From positions 11,395,501 through 11,459,500 of the forward strand of contig JAIVEN010000024.1 in assembly GCA_026686845.1 (NCBI GenBank): DNA of 64,000 bases. The letters are read 5' to 3'. Made by a program: the position numbers and the translations under genes. The DNA comes from Adenanthera pavonina. Its lineage: Eukaryota; Streptophyta; Magnoliopsida; Fabales; Fabaceae. Below, piece after piece: positions 1 to 10,957 of the stretch (the first letter of the stretch is position 1; every line of letters starts with the position of its first letter). Below the pieces are notes generated by a model that saw only the letters and a program-made list of their open reading frames with translations, did no database searches and was not told where the DNA came from.

Positions 1-1084
1 CATTTAATTTAACTATATTGATGAAGTAAAGGTTGTACGTGACATGTGATTGATTACGGCCTATAAAACCTATGGTGTATGTTGCTGACACGCTTATCTT
101 GTAGATATATTAGGTGATAGTGGATGTTGCTTGATTTTATTTAGTAACTTTTTTAACTGGATGTTGTTAGTTTGCAATAGTATGGATTAGAGTACATTCG
201 TTTATTTGTGTGTTTTTTTTTTAATTTTTTAAGGGCAATAAATCATTTTAGACTTTTTTTTTCTTGCTTTTCAAAGATTTTTAAAACATATTGTCTACAG
301 AATATTAGTCTAATGGAAAAAACTCTTAGATCTATCATGGCAAGATGGGGTGTCACCACATAATCGATCTAATGCTATTTCCAATGCGTTAGGGATATCA
401 TTTGTGTGTTTTTTTTTTTTTACTTTTATTGTGAAGATGAAATTTTTTTCACTTTTTATTTTTTTTCATGAAATTTGTTTTTGTTGATATGTTGTTATTA
501 TTGATATATATGTGTATATATATTTTTAAAGTTATTGTGATTGTAGTTTTGTTAAGTTTAATTATGGCACGTATTATCAAGTTAGGTAATAATGAAATGT
601 TGCTGTATAAGTAATGCTACTGTGAAATTTAGTAATTTAATTGTACTCTAGTATGTACATATATTTTTTAAATCACCTTGTAAATTTTTTTAATTGTACT
701 TGTAATTTCAGGAATTTTAATTATGTTATATGTGGTAAAATTAGATAATAATAAATAATTTGAAAGGTATTATTGGGGAAAGAAAGGGAAAATTTTTTTT
801 GGAGAGTATGAGATGTTATTTATTTTTCTTAATTTATTTGTTAAAATTTTAGTTGAATGAGAAGATTAAGAGCAAAATTGCTCCTATAATAGCTAAAAAT
901 AATTATTATCAGTATTATCATTATTATCATTATTTTTGTGATTAAGAAAGTAGATTATGATTACATGAAAATTAACATCTAACTTAATTTACTAATTTGA
1001 CTTACTAAATATAGTGATGGTTTAGGGTACAGAACAGTGCAGATGAATAACAGAATTAACATCTAGGATGGTGGTCAGAACTCA
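1..1084. other. AT-rich stretch without a recognised gene
   Basis: I see no convincing reading frame on either strand. The stretch has long T runs and short TA microsatellite-like tracts, for example around 480-540. It lies downstream of the minus-strand RPA-like pseudogene, so it could hold that gene's 3' flank or the end of an old Helitron. I could not identify a CTRR end with a hairpin. Confidence 0.4.
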
Positions 1085-3404
1085 TCAATCCTTTGTTTTG
1101 TGCTTTAATGTTTTCCTCCTCTTGAGCTGGTTGGGAGATGGTGTAGGCATTTCTGATATGCCTATGTTTTCTGTTTCTTTCAAATTTCTTTAGGAGCGCT
1201 TTAGAGGATTGTCTTGAGCATTATCTGAAGCAGATGCTCTTTCTAACTCTGCTATCTACATAATAGCATGAGAATGTGAGTGAAGTTTATGTACATTTAA
1301 ATATGTATATAATATTAATAATAGTAATAATAATAATAGATTAGTAGAACTAAAAAATGACCTTTGAATTTGATAAAGTGAAATTTTGAACGGAGTTATC
1401 ATCAGCTTGGTATGTTGTTACAATGAAGCTTGAGAATGCCAAAGGATTATTTAGTTTGGTTCTCACTATTCGTTGAAGGATCTTTTGGACTATAAGTTGA
1501 TTTAGATCTTCAGGAAATGAGTATGGGTACTCGCTCTACATGTGTATAAATATTTTTTATTGTTAGTCATAGAATTGTACACTCGCAAGATGAATAGATG
1601 TATAGAGTGTAGATGATTTGAATTAATATGTATAGAGAACCTGTTGTACTTGTTGGAGCCAATCATGGGCAGATATACCAAGTAATTTTGACATTTTCCG
1701 ATAAAAAAAACTACTAATATTTGTCCTGTATCATCGGAAATTTCATAGTGAACTTTAAACCTGTATTAGAAAATTATTTGTTAGTAATATTATATATGAA
1801 TATATATTTATAATGTGTAGGAAATTTAAATAAACAGTTGTGATTACTTTGCTACTATAGATAAAAATTGCTGTCTTGCAGCCATAACAATAATTCTGTC
1901 GTTCTTTCTCTTTGGGTTTGGAATTACACTTGGTGCATCCATAGTACCACCATCTAAAACTTGTTTGAAGTTTTTGTATTTGAGCAAGAATAGTACAAAC
2001 AAAAGCCTTTTGCATGTATCAAAATTATTAAGGTGTTGTATTTCTATATTTCTATGATATGAACGGAATGGAAGAGCAATAAATCAATAGTTCATGGTAA
2101 AAATTATAAATACCTCATCATTTCTAGGGATGTTGCAAATGGTAATTCGGTTTGGAGATCGAAGCAAGTCTTGGTAAGATTCTTGTCTCTACTGCGTGTT
2201 GATTGGTTGAGTCTCAAAATGAATTATTTTGCTTGATGAAGACATGATACTGTAGTGTTGGTAATTAAGTGTATAGTTAAACAACAACAACATTATGAGG
2301 TTTAGTAGATTAAGTATGCAATTAAATAGCAATGATTACATTAGTTATCCTTTAGTTTTATTAATTTTGGAACGTGCTCTTACCTTTTAACCAATTCTCT
2401 TGCTTTAGGTATCTTTGGATTAAGAGTGAGCTTTGTTGTCGACCATGAATTGTTGAGTTGTGGTTCACCTTATTGAGAAGTTTTTACTCGTAAAAATTGA
2501 AGAGCAACAATAATTGGAGATTTCAAGTTATTGTGTTTGGTAGAAAATGCTTTGATTGCGGACTTTCCAAACAAAATGCAGTTGATTGAATTGTCTCTAT
2601 ACAAAAATAATAATTATTAAATTGAGCAGTTTGGATGTTTTTGTCTCTAAAAGTTGGAAAGGAGAAAAAATGCTAAACACCAACTCAGCATCAGCAATGA
2701 AAATTGTAGTTTGTACTATGTCTCATTGTTAAGTTGAAATTGATCCAGTGTTCCAAGAGTTTTCAAGAATCCAATCACATATGAAATAACACAATGATAG
2801 TAAATAAGAAAATAAAATAAAATTATTATAGTTCATAATAATAGGAAAAATGATGGAGACGAAAGAATAAGTATATAGATTGAAAATTGAAGGTACTTAC
2901 AGATTAAGATGTCTGGATCTTGTTTTGAATTAAGAATATCATAAATTGATGCAAAGCGAAAGCATTTGGTGGGAATGGCATGGATGATTTTATGGAAGTG
3001 GGTATGCTAGTTGAAAGTGAGCCTGTAAGGGTGTGTTCTAGTTTTGAACTGAGCTTTATTTTTGGTGACGCAGAAATTTTCTACTTCATAACATTCTCCT
3101 TCTATCAGTTTTGATTCATACTCTTCAATTAGTTTCGGGGCAAGAATGGCTACTTGTAATGTATCTTTCTATAATATAAGTTGGTGAAGAAAATTAGAAA
3201 TTAAAAAAAGGAAGCTTCAACAGAGAAGGAAAGAATAAATCAGTGCAGTTTGTTATTTACCTGTTCATCTAAGAATACCATACAGACTCGATTGATTGTT
3301 TTCATGTTTTGTACTATCGATTTTCTCAATATTCTGATTCGAAGTCACCATGTTTCTTTAGTTGCATCTATGTCTATGATGTAGTTGTATCTGGGTGCGT
3401 TCAT
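1085..3404 (-). pseudogene. Replication protein A large-subunit-like gene (RPA1/DUF223 family), multi-exon, decayed
   Basis: Pieced together from minus-strand exons in conserved order. The first exon (3404-3261) starts MNAPRYNYIIDIDATKETW and continues to VCMVFLDEQ. The second (3168-2901) reads LQVAILAPKLIEEYESKL, then EGECYEVENFCVTKN, the plant RPA1-like N-terminal OB fold. A third (ending 2384) has LKSPIIVALQFLRVKT and STTKLTLNPKIPKA. A short linker exon ends at 2114. A zinc-finger exon (about 2004-1815) has WWYYGCTKCN and YCYGCK, the replication factor A C-terminal cysteine pairs. It is followed by FKVHYEISDDTG (about 1763) and FPEDLNQLIVQKIL (about 1520). A basic tail ends in a stop at 1085-1087. 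Donors at 2900 and 2383 read GTAAG. An in-frame TGA follows ETW in exon 1 and other frames need shifts, so it is probably dead. RPA proteins bind single-stranded DNA. This divergent type occurs both as host genes and inside plant Helitrons. Exon limits other than those stated are approximate. Confidence 0.68.
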
Positions 3405-4891
3405 CTTTGTTGCCAAGGGATGCCTTCTATATGTGCTCTGTTGGAGTTAAAAATGTTGTTTGTTGAAACTAATATAATTAAATATAGACAGTGGGACAAA
3501 TAATATATAGGAGATTCACCATGACTGACACATCTTTTTTTTTAAAAAATAACAGTGGGATAAGTGTTCTTTAATTGAGATGACATAATTATAGCTTATA
3601 CTTTTAGCATGCTTCTATTGAGTAAGACAAGGTAGAGACTAAAGTGACAGCATAGAAAAAGTTAATAGCTCTTTGATGTTTTATCATCCTAGTAATCTAT
3701 GATATTTTTTTTGGACGAATAGCTGTTGTTATTTTTTATTTCTAATTTTGTATTTGTCTTTTTTTTTTATTATGATGTAGTTTTGTTTTTTTTTTTAGCA
3801 ATGGAAGTTCGCATGTAATTAGAATTGCTTACTTTAGTTTATATATTTGTTTTTTTCTAGTCTTTCCATTGTTGACACAAATATATAGGTTTCATTTTTT
3901 TGTTTAGGAAAAAAAGAGGAATAGAGTAAAGATATGTTTTATATATTATACTGTTTTATTTTTCCTGTTGATGAATTTATTTTTTTAATTAATATCTAGT
4001 TATTCTCTTTTGTCTATTTCTCTTTTTATTCAATAGTGGTTTATGAATTATTGGATTATTAATTGTATTATATATTTTGTATATTATACTGTTTTATTTT
4101 CCTTATTGATGAATTTATTTTTTTAATTAATATCTAGTTATTCTCTTTTGTCTATTTCTCTTTTTATTTTATAGTGGTTTATGAATTATTGGATCATTAA
4201 TCGTATGTTGGTTGTTATTTGTGAGCACATTAGAGACTTGAGTGGCCTATTTTCCATTTTAAAAAAGGCTACGGTGTATTTGATTCTTTTTTTTTTGGCA
4301 ATGATGTGAGACTTTGATTTTATTGTTGTTATAATTTAATGTAATGGTTATTTTTTATTAAAAGTTGTTGTACCTGTTGTTAGTGCCATTATAGAAGTTT
4401 GAAAATTGGGGATTGAGTATGTTGCCTTGCAATGTCATCTCAAAAGAAGGAAGAGTTTTTTTAAATATATATATTTAGCATATTCATATATGTGTGATTA
4501 TCCATACAATCTTTTATTTGAATCTTTGTCCATGGATACATCTTATTTACTTAAATTTTTGATAGATTTCTACTTATCAATTTTTTTTTTTAAAAAAAGA
4601 AGTGTTAAATAAGTAGTGGCAGAATTTATTTTGTAAGAAAATTTTATTTTTTTTATATTTTATTATCTAACATATATATATATATTTTCAAATTAGAGTA
4701 AATGAAGAAATGGTGACTTCGGAAGTTGTGAAGTGGTAGAGTCAGTAGGCATTTACTGTTAAGTTATGATTTCTACTAATTTTCTTCATCTATTTTACTA
4801 TCCTTTTATTTGCTTATGGGTTTCCACTACTCTTTCTTCATCTTTTCACCATCGCTCTATTTGCTTTTGGGTTTCAGCTTTTTGCCTCAAT
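3405..4891. other. AT-rich intergenic DNA between the RPA-like and F-box genes
   Basis: Short open frames at 3309-3503 and 4406-4612 show no family resemblance. The first overlaps the RPA-like exon 1 on the other strand. The region holds one 138-bp tandem duplication, listed separately. The last 150 bases before 4892 should contain the promoter and leader of the F-box gene, but I see no clear TATA element that I would call. Confidence 0.4.
3943..4204. repeat. Tandem duplication, period 138 bp
   Basis: The segment starting ATATTATACTGTTTTATTTT at 3943 recurs at 4081 and stays nearly identical for about 124 bases (3943-4066 and 4081-4204). The differences are a few substitutions, such as CAATAGTGG against TATAGTGG. 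It is non-coding and has two copies only. Confidence 0.85.
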
Positions 4892-4939
4892 ATGAATTTA
4901 CAGAGTTTAGCTCATCCTATTGTCCAAAGTGAAGATATT
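4892..4939 (+). pseudogene. F-box protein gene, first 16 codons, cut off by a retroelement
   Basis: The ATG at 4892 opens MNLQSLAHPIVQSEDI and the frame runs straight into the LTR at 4940. The sequence resumes at 10958 as EDILIEIFVRLPLKVL, so the three EDI codons are present on both sides. F-box proteins recruit substrates to SCF ubiquitin ligases through a SKP1-binding F-box near the N terminus, and the insertion falls at the start of that domain. It would separate the native promoter and start codon from the rest of the gene. I chose this start because it is the only ATG in the frame that joins smoothly to the F-box. Confidence 0.72.
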
Positions 4940-5808
4940 TGATAGAGTATGACTAAGGCATGAAGTATTTGAAGTCTTTGGACATGGCAATGAGCTTGCA
5001 AAGAGCATGAAACCCAATTATTTGAATCAAGTTCCAGCCCAAGAAGAGCTAGAAAGTGTGGAAAATGATTTCAATCATATAAGCTAATGATCCAAGCCTA
5101 AAAGAAACCAATTTAGGAGATATAACTTGAAGACAACATGTGCTCCTCATGTGATCACTAAAAGTGACATTTTTACTAAGTTTTATTAGGATTATTTTAG
5201 TCAATTTGTTTCCTTTTGAATAAATAGCATATAATGATTTGATTTGATCTCCCTTTTATTTAGGAATAGGATTTCAACATATTATCTTCCTTTTAGCATT
5301 AAAGAGGAGCCAAATTTTTCAAGTCAAAATTAGAATTAAATGCTCCTTTTTGCTTAGGCTTTCCTTTTTGCATTAATGAGCGTTAATATGGTGAGGTTTG
5401 TGGGCTGAACTAGAGTTAGTTTTTGGGTTAGTATTTGCCTATAAATAGGCACCTCTTGTACTCTTGCAAACCACAATATAAATAAATGAATTTCTTTTCA
5501 GCAACTTTGTTGTTGTTCAGTGAGTTCTTTTTTGCTCATTCTTGAGTGACAGAAAGAATGAGGACTTATTAAGTAGTAGTGATCCTTGTGGCTTCTCGGA
5601 GTTAGGATTCAAGAGATGGGTTCCCTTGGAGCCTATTTCCTTCGACCAACATTTTATTTCAGTCTTCTTATTTTCATCATCTCTATTTTTCAGTTCCTAT
5701 TTATTATTATTCTTTGTTGTTCTTGTATTCCATTCATATTTCCTTGAGTTGCACGATCCTTAACTCGAAGAGGGCTCTTAGGACAGGTTCCTAAAGTGTC
5801 TCGTATCA
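4940..5808 (+). repeat. 5' LTR of the pol-deleted gypsy-type element
   Basis: It begins TGATAGAGTATGACTAAGG and ends TCTCGTATCA, with TGATA/TATCA as short inverted ends. It matches 10135-10955 along its length with scattered substitutions and a few indels, which implies an old insertion. A TATAAATAGG box at about 5442 is a plausible core promoter, with transcription starting some 30 bases further on. Confidence 0.85.
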
Positions 5809-5810
5809 TT

Positions 5811-5822
5811 TAGTATTAGAGC
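5811..5822 (+). other. Primer binding site (initiator tRNA-Met type), mutated
   Basis: TAGTATTAGAGC lies two bases after the LTR. It differs from the standard TGGTATCAGAGC by two transitions (G to A and C to T), as expected from decay of methylated DNA. Confidence 0.75.
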
Positions 5823-7028
5823 TTTGACTTGCAAATCAAGGTGTGTTTTTGTTGTTTCGTTCCAATTTTTTCTTGCTGTCTAGAAAATCATAGTACTGTT
5901 CATTCACATTATTCATCTGTTCCTTTTCATCATTGTTCATCCGTACAGTCATCACTGTTCATTGATACTGTTTGTCACTATTCATTCACATTGTTCATCC
6001 ATTTCTTTGTTTCCTTCTTGCTGTCCAGATTTTCTTTTGCCCAGAATTTAATTTGTTGATTGCCCAGAAATTATGCTACTGTCCAAATTTCTCATTTGTC
6101 AAGATTTGCCTAAAATTTTTTTTATAAAAAAAGAATTGATCGATTGCTACAAAAAGGAGGAAAGAATCATTTGCAACCTGATTAAACGAAAAAAAATTAC
6201 AAAAAGAAAAGAGAAACAAAAAAATTGAGGTTACTAAAGGCAAATTGAGGAGATCTTGTTTATTTCCAAGATTGAGTTCCTTCAATCAAGCGATCCTAAT
6301 TGTTAATACTTTTGAATTGCAAGTTTCCTTTGTGGAAATTGGGCACTGATCCTATTGAATTTAATAGTTCATTTTCTGATTTCAATCAAATCTTTGAAGG
6401 AAAAGAGAATTGATCTTTGGGAATTCATTCACAATCACCCATTTGAAGTGGTAAGAATCTATATTTATTTCTTGTTCAGAATTCTACTCTTCTAGTAAAT
6501 TTTGTTTAAATCTTTTTCAGCTTTATTCCCCTTATTTGTTGTTATCCTTTGTTTTAACGCCATTTTCTTCCTTTATTTCAGATTTGAGACTTATCTAAAA
6601 TTCCTTCCTTTTGGTATACAAGCCATATCATTCCTTTTGTTATTTAGTGTGCTTTGTTGTCTTAATTTCCAGTATTTTCTTTTCTTGTCTTGGCTAGAAA
6701 TTCATTTCTTTTGCTAAAAATAGAAAAGCCATATTTGTTTCTTGATCACTATCACTTTAGGTTCTTTTGAGAATTCAAATTTTGGATCTTTAACTTTAAG
6801 ATTGCCACTTAAAACATTGCTTCTTGATTTAAGTTCAAATTCAATTTTGCACTCTCATAGAAAGCAAGAGTGAGTGGTAAAAGGTAAGAGTGTAATTATA
6901 TCATTTCTTGGAAAAGCCTTTGAAGTATGCGAAACATGAGTGAATTTGCATCATTGTTAAGTGAAACATGTGAGAGAGTGCAGGGTCCTTACTTTGTCTT
7001 CTATTCACTAACATTTTAGGTTCTAAGC

Positions 7029-8234
7029 ATGGCTGGTGATGAACTTGATCTTAAAGCTTTAATGAGAGATTTCAATGATCAAATCAAGAAGTTGAATGCC
7101 AAATTGGATAGCATGCAAGTGTCTTCAGGCAAAAAAGGATATTAAATTGAACATCCCAAAATTCTGTAGAGAGAATAATCCTAATATTTACTTGGAATAG
7201 GAAAGAAAAATTGAACAATGGTTTGAAAACTACCATTACTTTGAGTCTGAGAAAGTAAAATTAGCTACTCTTCACTTAGAAAGAAAAGTCAAGGTTTGGA
7301 GGGAATGATTTGAAAGAAAGCACCTTTGTAAAGAAAAATAGTGTGATACTTGCAATAGAATGAAGCTCATTTTGAAGCAAAAGTATACACCATACGACAA
7401 CTTTTATGAGTATCTTCCAACTTGTGGAAAGGAGCAAACTTCTAAGCTTCAAATTTCAGTTCCAAGTTCTAGTAATTCTCATTTGGAGTAAAAAGATCAA
7501 ATGGAAGAGATATCTTCCTCAACATCTATAATGGTTATTGAACCAAGAGAATCAACTACTCTCGAAGGTACCTTTAATTCTCAAAATCCTTATGTTGATG
7601 ATGTTTCTTATGAATTAGAGTATGATATTCTTGAGAATCCCAAGGAGGAAAATGTTGATGATATTCTTGATGGGATTGATCATGATCATTTTCCACCATT
7701 AGTAGAGACAACTGTTCTAGATGTTACTACTAGTAAGGTGATAGAGAACAATGTTGATAATGGTGTGCTTGTTTCCAGTGGTACTCACATTGTTATGCCA
7801 TTAGAAATTAGTACTCATTTGTGCGATGAAGTTGAGCATGTTGATGTGGTGTTTGGGCATTTATGGTTATTTGATTATAGTTGTTCCTTTGAAGTAAAGA
7901 AAGCCCATGAAACACATTGTACATCATCCATAGGTGTCAAATCTTTCCAAATTTTGAACCTAGAAACTAATGTGAAAATCTGCCCAGCCTTTATCCTATA
8001 TGTTTACTACCTCAATTTTCCTTGAGTTTTTTTTGTGTCAAATTTGCCTCTAGTTCTTTTTTGCAGGTTATTAATGTGGATGTTATGGAAGGAAAATCAA
8101 GTTCTTATCCACTAATGCATGACAACAAGTCATATGCAATTCAAACTAATGGTCATTACAAGGTTTTTGATCTTAGAGATTGGTTTGGAATGCAAGATTG
8201 TAAAGATAAACCTTTAAAAGGGATGAATTTGTAA
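7029..8234 (+). pseudogene. gag remnant of the gypsy-type element with an acidic downstream frame
   Basis: The first frame opens MAGDELDLKALMRDFNDQI at 7029 and breaks at about 7140. After a frameshift the gag core reads NPNIYLEWERKIEQWFENY and KVKLATLHLERKVKVW, the plant Ty3/gypsy retrotransposon gag signature (nucleocapsid precursor), with several stops. No CCHC zinc knuckle follows. From 7501 to 8025 an open frame of 174 codons, rich in Asp and Glu (ELEYDILENPKEENVDDI), resembles the spacer that often follows gag in these elements. It is followed by a 70-codon frame (8022-8234) of unknown nature. Nothing here should be functional. Confidence 0.6.
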
Positions 8235-8539
8235 TCAAGAGTCATTATTACAACACAAATTCAAGCATGGGTAGAAGATAAGAGGCATCAATTAGGCTTG
8301 AAAAGTAAGTATTGTTGGATCAAGAGTTTTGATGATTCCAAACCAACACTCAAGAGCTTGGATTGAAGATATCAAAGGAGATCAAAGCTGTTTCAAGTGA
8401 AGATTCTCTGAGTATTTGCTATTAGATCTTTTGTAGGATCTTTAGTTTTTGTTTAGATTGGGTAAAAGATTTTGATTTGAGAAAAAGACGTTTTCAAACC
8501 TTGATTTGAAGTTAAATCTTTACTTATTTGGAAAATACT

Positions 8540-9375
8540 CACAAACAGACGAAGTCTGAAAGTATAACTGAACTGTCAAGTTGGAAATTCGAACTTTGCT
8601 TTTGGAAATTCGAATTTCGAGCTAAAACTGAATAAGTCTGGAGAGGTGTCCCTCTGTCAGACGAATTTTGGTCTTTCAAAATTCGAATTTCAATCAAGAC
8701 TGAAAGAAGCCTTTTTGTGACAGACGAACTTCACAGTTTCAAAATTCGAATTTCAGACAAAATGCAATTTATGAAAACCAAAGAAATTCGTCTGAAACTT
8801 TGCTAAAGTTTATCTGAAATCAAGAAGAAACAAAGTTTGAAAAATGCTCTCTGACAGACGAACTTTAACTTAGCAACATTCGAATTTTCATCTGAGTCAA
8901 AGAAGCTACTTTGTGACATTCGAATTTCACTCTTTAAAAATTCGAATTTCAGACAAAACAAAACTTGAGAAAATAGAAGAAATTCGTCTGAAAGTTTGAT
9001 AAAGCTCATCTGAGATCAAGAATAATTTAAGTCTCAAAACTGGTCTCTGACAGACGAATTTCACTCTGTCAAAATTCGAATTTCAAAGAAAGTGAACTAC
9101 TGTGCCTGTTTGGACGTTCTATGGACAGACAAATTTTGGACTTCCAAAATTCGAATTTCGAGGACACTGTAGCAAATTGAAAACACTGTTCACACTTAAC
9201 AGAAAAACTTTCTTCTTAAAAATTCGTATGTCACATTGTGAAAATATTTTATAAGTTTCAAAATTCGAATTTCACTCTATGGACAGACGAACTTCGCATT
9301 TTAACGTTGGAAGCTTTAACCTTCGGTTCCCTCGAAATTCGTCTGTTGGCCAACCAAAATTCGAATTTCAGTATG
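8540..9375. repeat. Dense field of TTCGAA palindromes and CAGACGAA/TTCGTCTG motifs
   Basis: By eye, 11 copies of TTCGAA occur here, almost all inside AAATTCGAATTTC-like contexts (first at 8588-8593). They alternate with about eight exact CAGACGAA or TTCGTCTG motifs plus near-matches. A random 6-mer would be expected well under once in this length. Spacing varies, so this is not a simple tandem repeat. The same field occurs in the other two LTRs and in the spacer between pol and the extra ORF. Confidence 0.85.
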
Positions 9376-9990
9376 TCAGAAACATTAAATGCGGTTGGTA
9401 AACGGATAGTTTTTCAGAGTAACCGTTGGATAACTTCCCTAACGGATAGATTTAGTCTCTAACGGATATTTGAGACCCAAATCTATAAATACAACATCAT
9501 TTGAAGTTGTGGGTAACGAATCAAACTTGTATATACCGAATTTCTGCTGAATCTTCATCTCAAAAGCTTTTACCCTTCCAACTTCATTATTTGTACTTAA
9601 ACTTTCATATCTACTCTATTCAAGAGAGTTATTCATTTGTAAACAATCTACTCTTCATCTGAAAGATAGATTTACTTGTGAGGGGTATTCACAAGGGGAT
9701 TGGGAAGCACATAGAGAAAGTGCTTAGAGAGTTTGAGAGAGCTCAGAACAGAACATACTCGTGTACTGTGGCTTTAGCAAGAAGCCCGTTGAAATTCTTG
9801 CTGGAAAGTGGATAAATCTCAAGAGGTGTCTTGGGGACTGGATGTAGGTCAAGTGGATAGACCGAACCAGGATAAATCACTGAGTTCTCTTCTCCTTATC
9901 TCTACTTTTCAGCTTGCTCTGTTTTACACGTTGCTTTCATTATACTGTGATATTTTCACTTGCTTTACTTTGTGCAGAAGAAGTTTCAAT

Positions 9991-10019
9991 CTTCCCAATT
10001 CACCCCCCCTCTTGGGAAG
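9991..10019. other. Inverted repeat with C-rich loop near the LTR 3' end
   Basis: CTTCCCAA (9991-9998) and TTGGGAAG (10012-10019) form a perfect 8-bp stem around a 13-base pyrimidine-rich loop. The same stem occurs at 28444-28472 and 57278-57304 in the other two LTR copies. It lies in the presumed R/U5 part of the LTR. A role in RNA 3'-end formation, packaging or priming is inference. Confidence 0.7.
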
Positions 10020-10084
10020 TCAGCCTTGCTAACAAGTATACTCTCTATTTTTTATTTGATACTTTTAATCGTTCCCTTTCTTTC

Positions 10085-10134
10085 CATATAGATTTTGGAG
10101 ATTCGAGGATGAATCTTTTCGAGGAGGGAGGGAA
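10085..10134 (+). other. C-terminal pol remnant overlapping the polypurine tract
   Basis: The frame reads IDFGDSRMNLFEEGGND, the usual last residues of many plant gypsy polyproteins, where the coding end overlaps the polypurine tract GAGGAGGGAGGGAA (10121-10134). The 3' LTR starts at the next base. Its survival shows that this element descended from one with a full pol. Confidence 0.75.
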
Positions 10135-10955
10135 TGATAGAGTATGATCGAGGCATGAAGTATTTGAAGTCCTTGGACATGGCAATGAGTTTGCAAAGAG
10201 CATGAAGCCCAACTATTTGAATCAAGTTAGGACCCAAGAAGAGCTAGAAAGTGTGGAAAATGCTTCTAATTATATAAACTAATGATCCAAGCCCAAAAGA
10301 AACCAATTTAGGAGATATAACTTGAAGACAACATGTGCTTCTCATGTGATCACTAAAAGTAACGTTTTTAATAAGTTTTATTAGTATTATTTTAGTCAAT
10401 TTGTTTCCTTTTGAATAAAGAGCATGTAATGATCTGATTTGATCTCCCTTTTATTTAGGAATATGATTCTAGCATATTCTCTTCCTTTTAGCATTACAGA
10501 GGAGTCAACTTTTTCAAGTCAAAATTAGAATTAAATGCTCCTTTTCGCTTAGGCTTTCCTTTTTGTATTAATGAGCATTAATATGGTTAGATTTGTGGGC
10601 TGAACTAGAGTTAGTTTGTGGGTTAGTATTTGCCTATAAATAGGCACCTCTTGTGCTCATACAAAGCACAATATGAATGAATGTGTTTCTTTTCAGCTAC
10701 TTTGTTGTTGTTCAGTGAGTTCTTTCTTGCTCATCCTTGAGTATCAGAAAGAATGAGGACTTATCGAGGAATGGTGATCTTAGTGGTGTCCCAGAGTTAG
10801 TATTCAAGAGACAAGTTCTTTTGGAGCCTATTTCCTTTTGATCAATATTTTGTTTCAGTCTTCTTATTTTCATTGTCTCTATTTTTCAATTCTTGTTTAT
10901 TGTTATTTTCATTGTTCTTGTATTTTGTTCATATTTCCTAAAGTGTCTCCTATCA
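10135..10955 (+). repeat. 3' LTR of the pol-deleted gypsy-type element
   Basis: It begins TGATAGAGTATGATCGAGG directly after the polypurine tract and ends TCTCCTATCA. It is homologous to 4940-5808 but about 48 bases shorter, with many point differences. Confidence 0.85.
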
Positions 10956-10957
10956 TT

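Larger units (their letters stand above)
8313..10034 (+). mobile_element. Solo LTR of a SIRE-like (Ty1/copia) element
   Basis: It starts TGTTGGATCAAGAG and ends GCCTTGCTAACA, flanked by a perfect 5-bp target duplication AGTAT (8308-8312 and 10035-10039). It is 1722 bp with no internal region, so the element collapsed by LTR-LTR recombination. The same LTR family occurs reversed at 28429-30067 and shortened at 56051-57319, both attached to SIRE-like internal sequence, which gives the family assignment. It contains the TTCGAA/CAGACGAA motif field (8540-9375) and a CTTCCCAA/TTGGGAAG inverted repeat 15 bases before its end. Confidence 0.92.
4940..10957 (+). mobile_element. Ty3/gypsy-type LTR retrotransposon with pol deleted (non-autonomous)
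   Basis: Two direct repeats of about 0.85 kb (4940-5808 and 10135-10955) start TGATAGAG and end TATCA. An initiator-methionine-type primer binding site follows the left one and a polypurine tract precedes the right one. Inside are a decayed gag and an acidic spacer ORF. Protease, reverse transcriptase, RNase H and integrase are all missing. A peptide typical of the end of gypsy pol survives next to the polypurine tract, so pol was lost secondarily. The element interrupts an F-box gene and is itself interrupted by a SIRE-like solo LTR at 8313. The flanks share GAAGATATT (4931-4939 and 10958-10966). That is longer than the usual 5-bp target duplication and lies two bases beyond the TATCA end. 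Confidence 0.82.

Noticed and set aside
7501..8025. 174-codon acidic frame considered as a host gene
   Set aside because: It lies between gag and the missing pol of an LTR element and its composition fits a polyprotein spacer.
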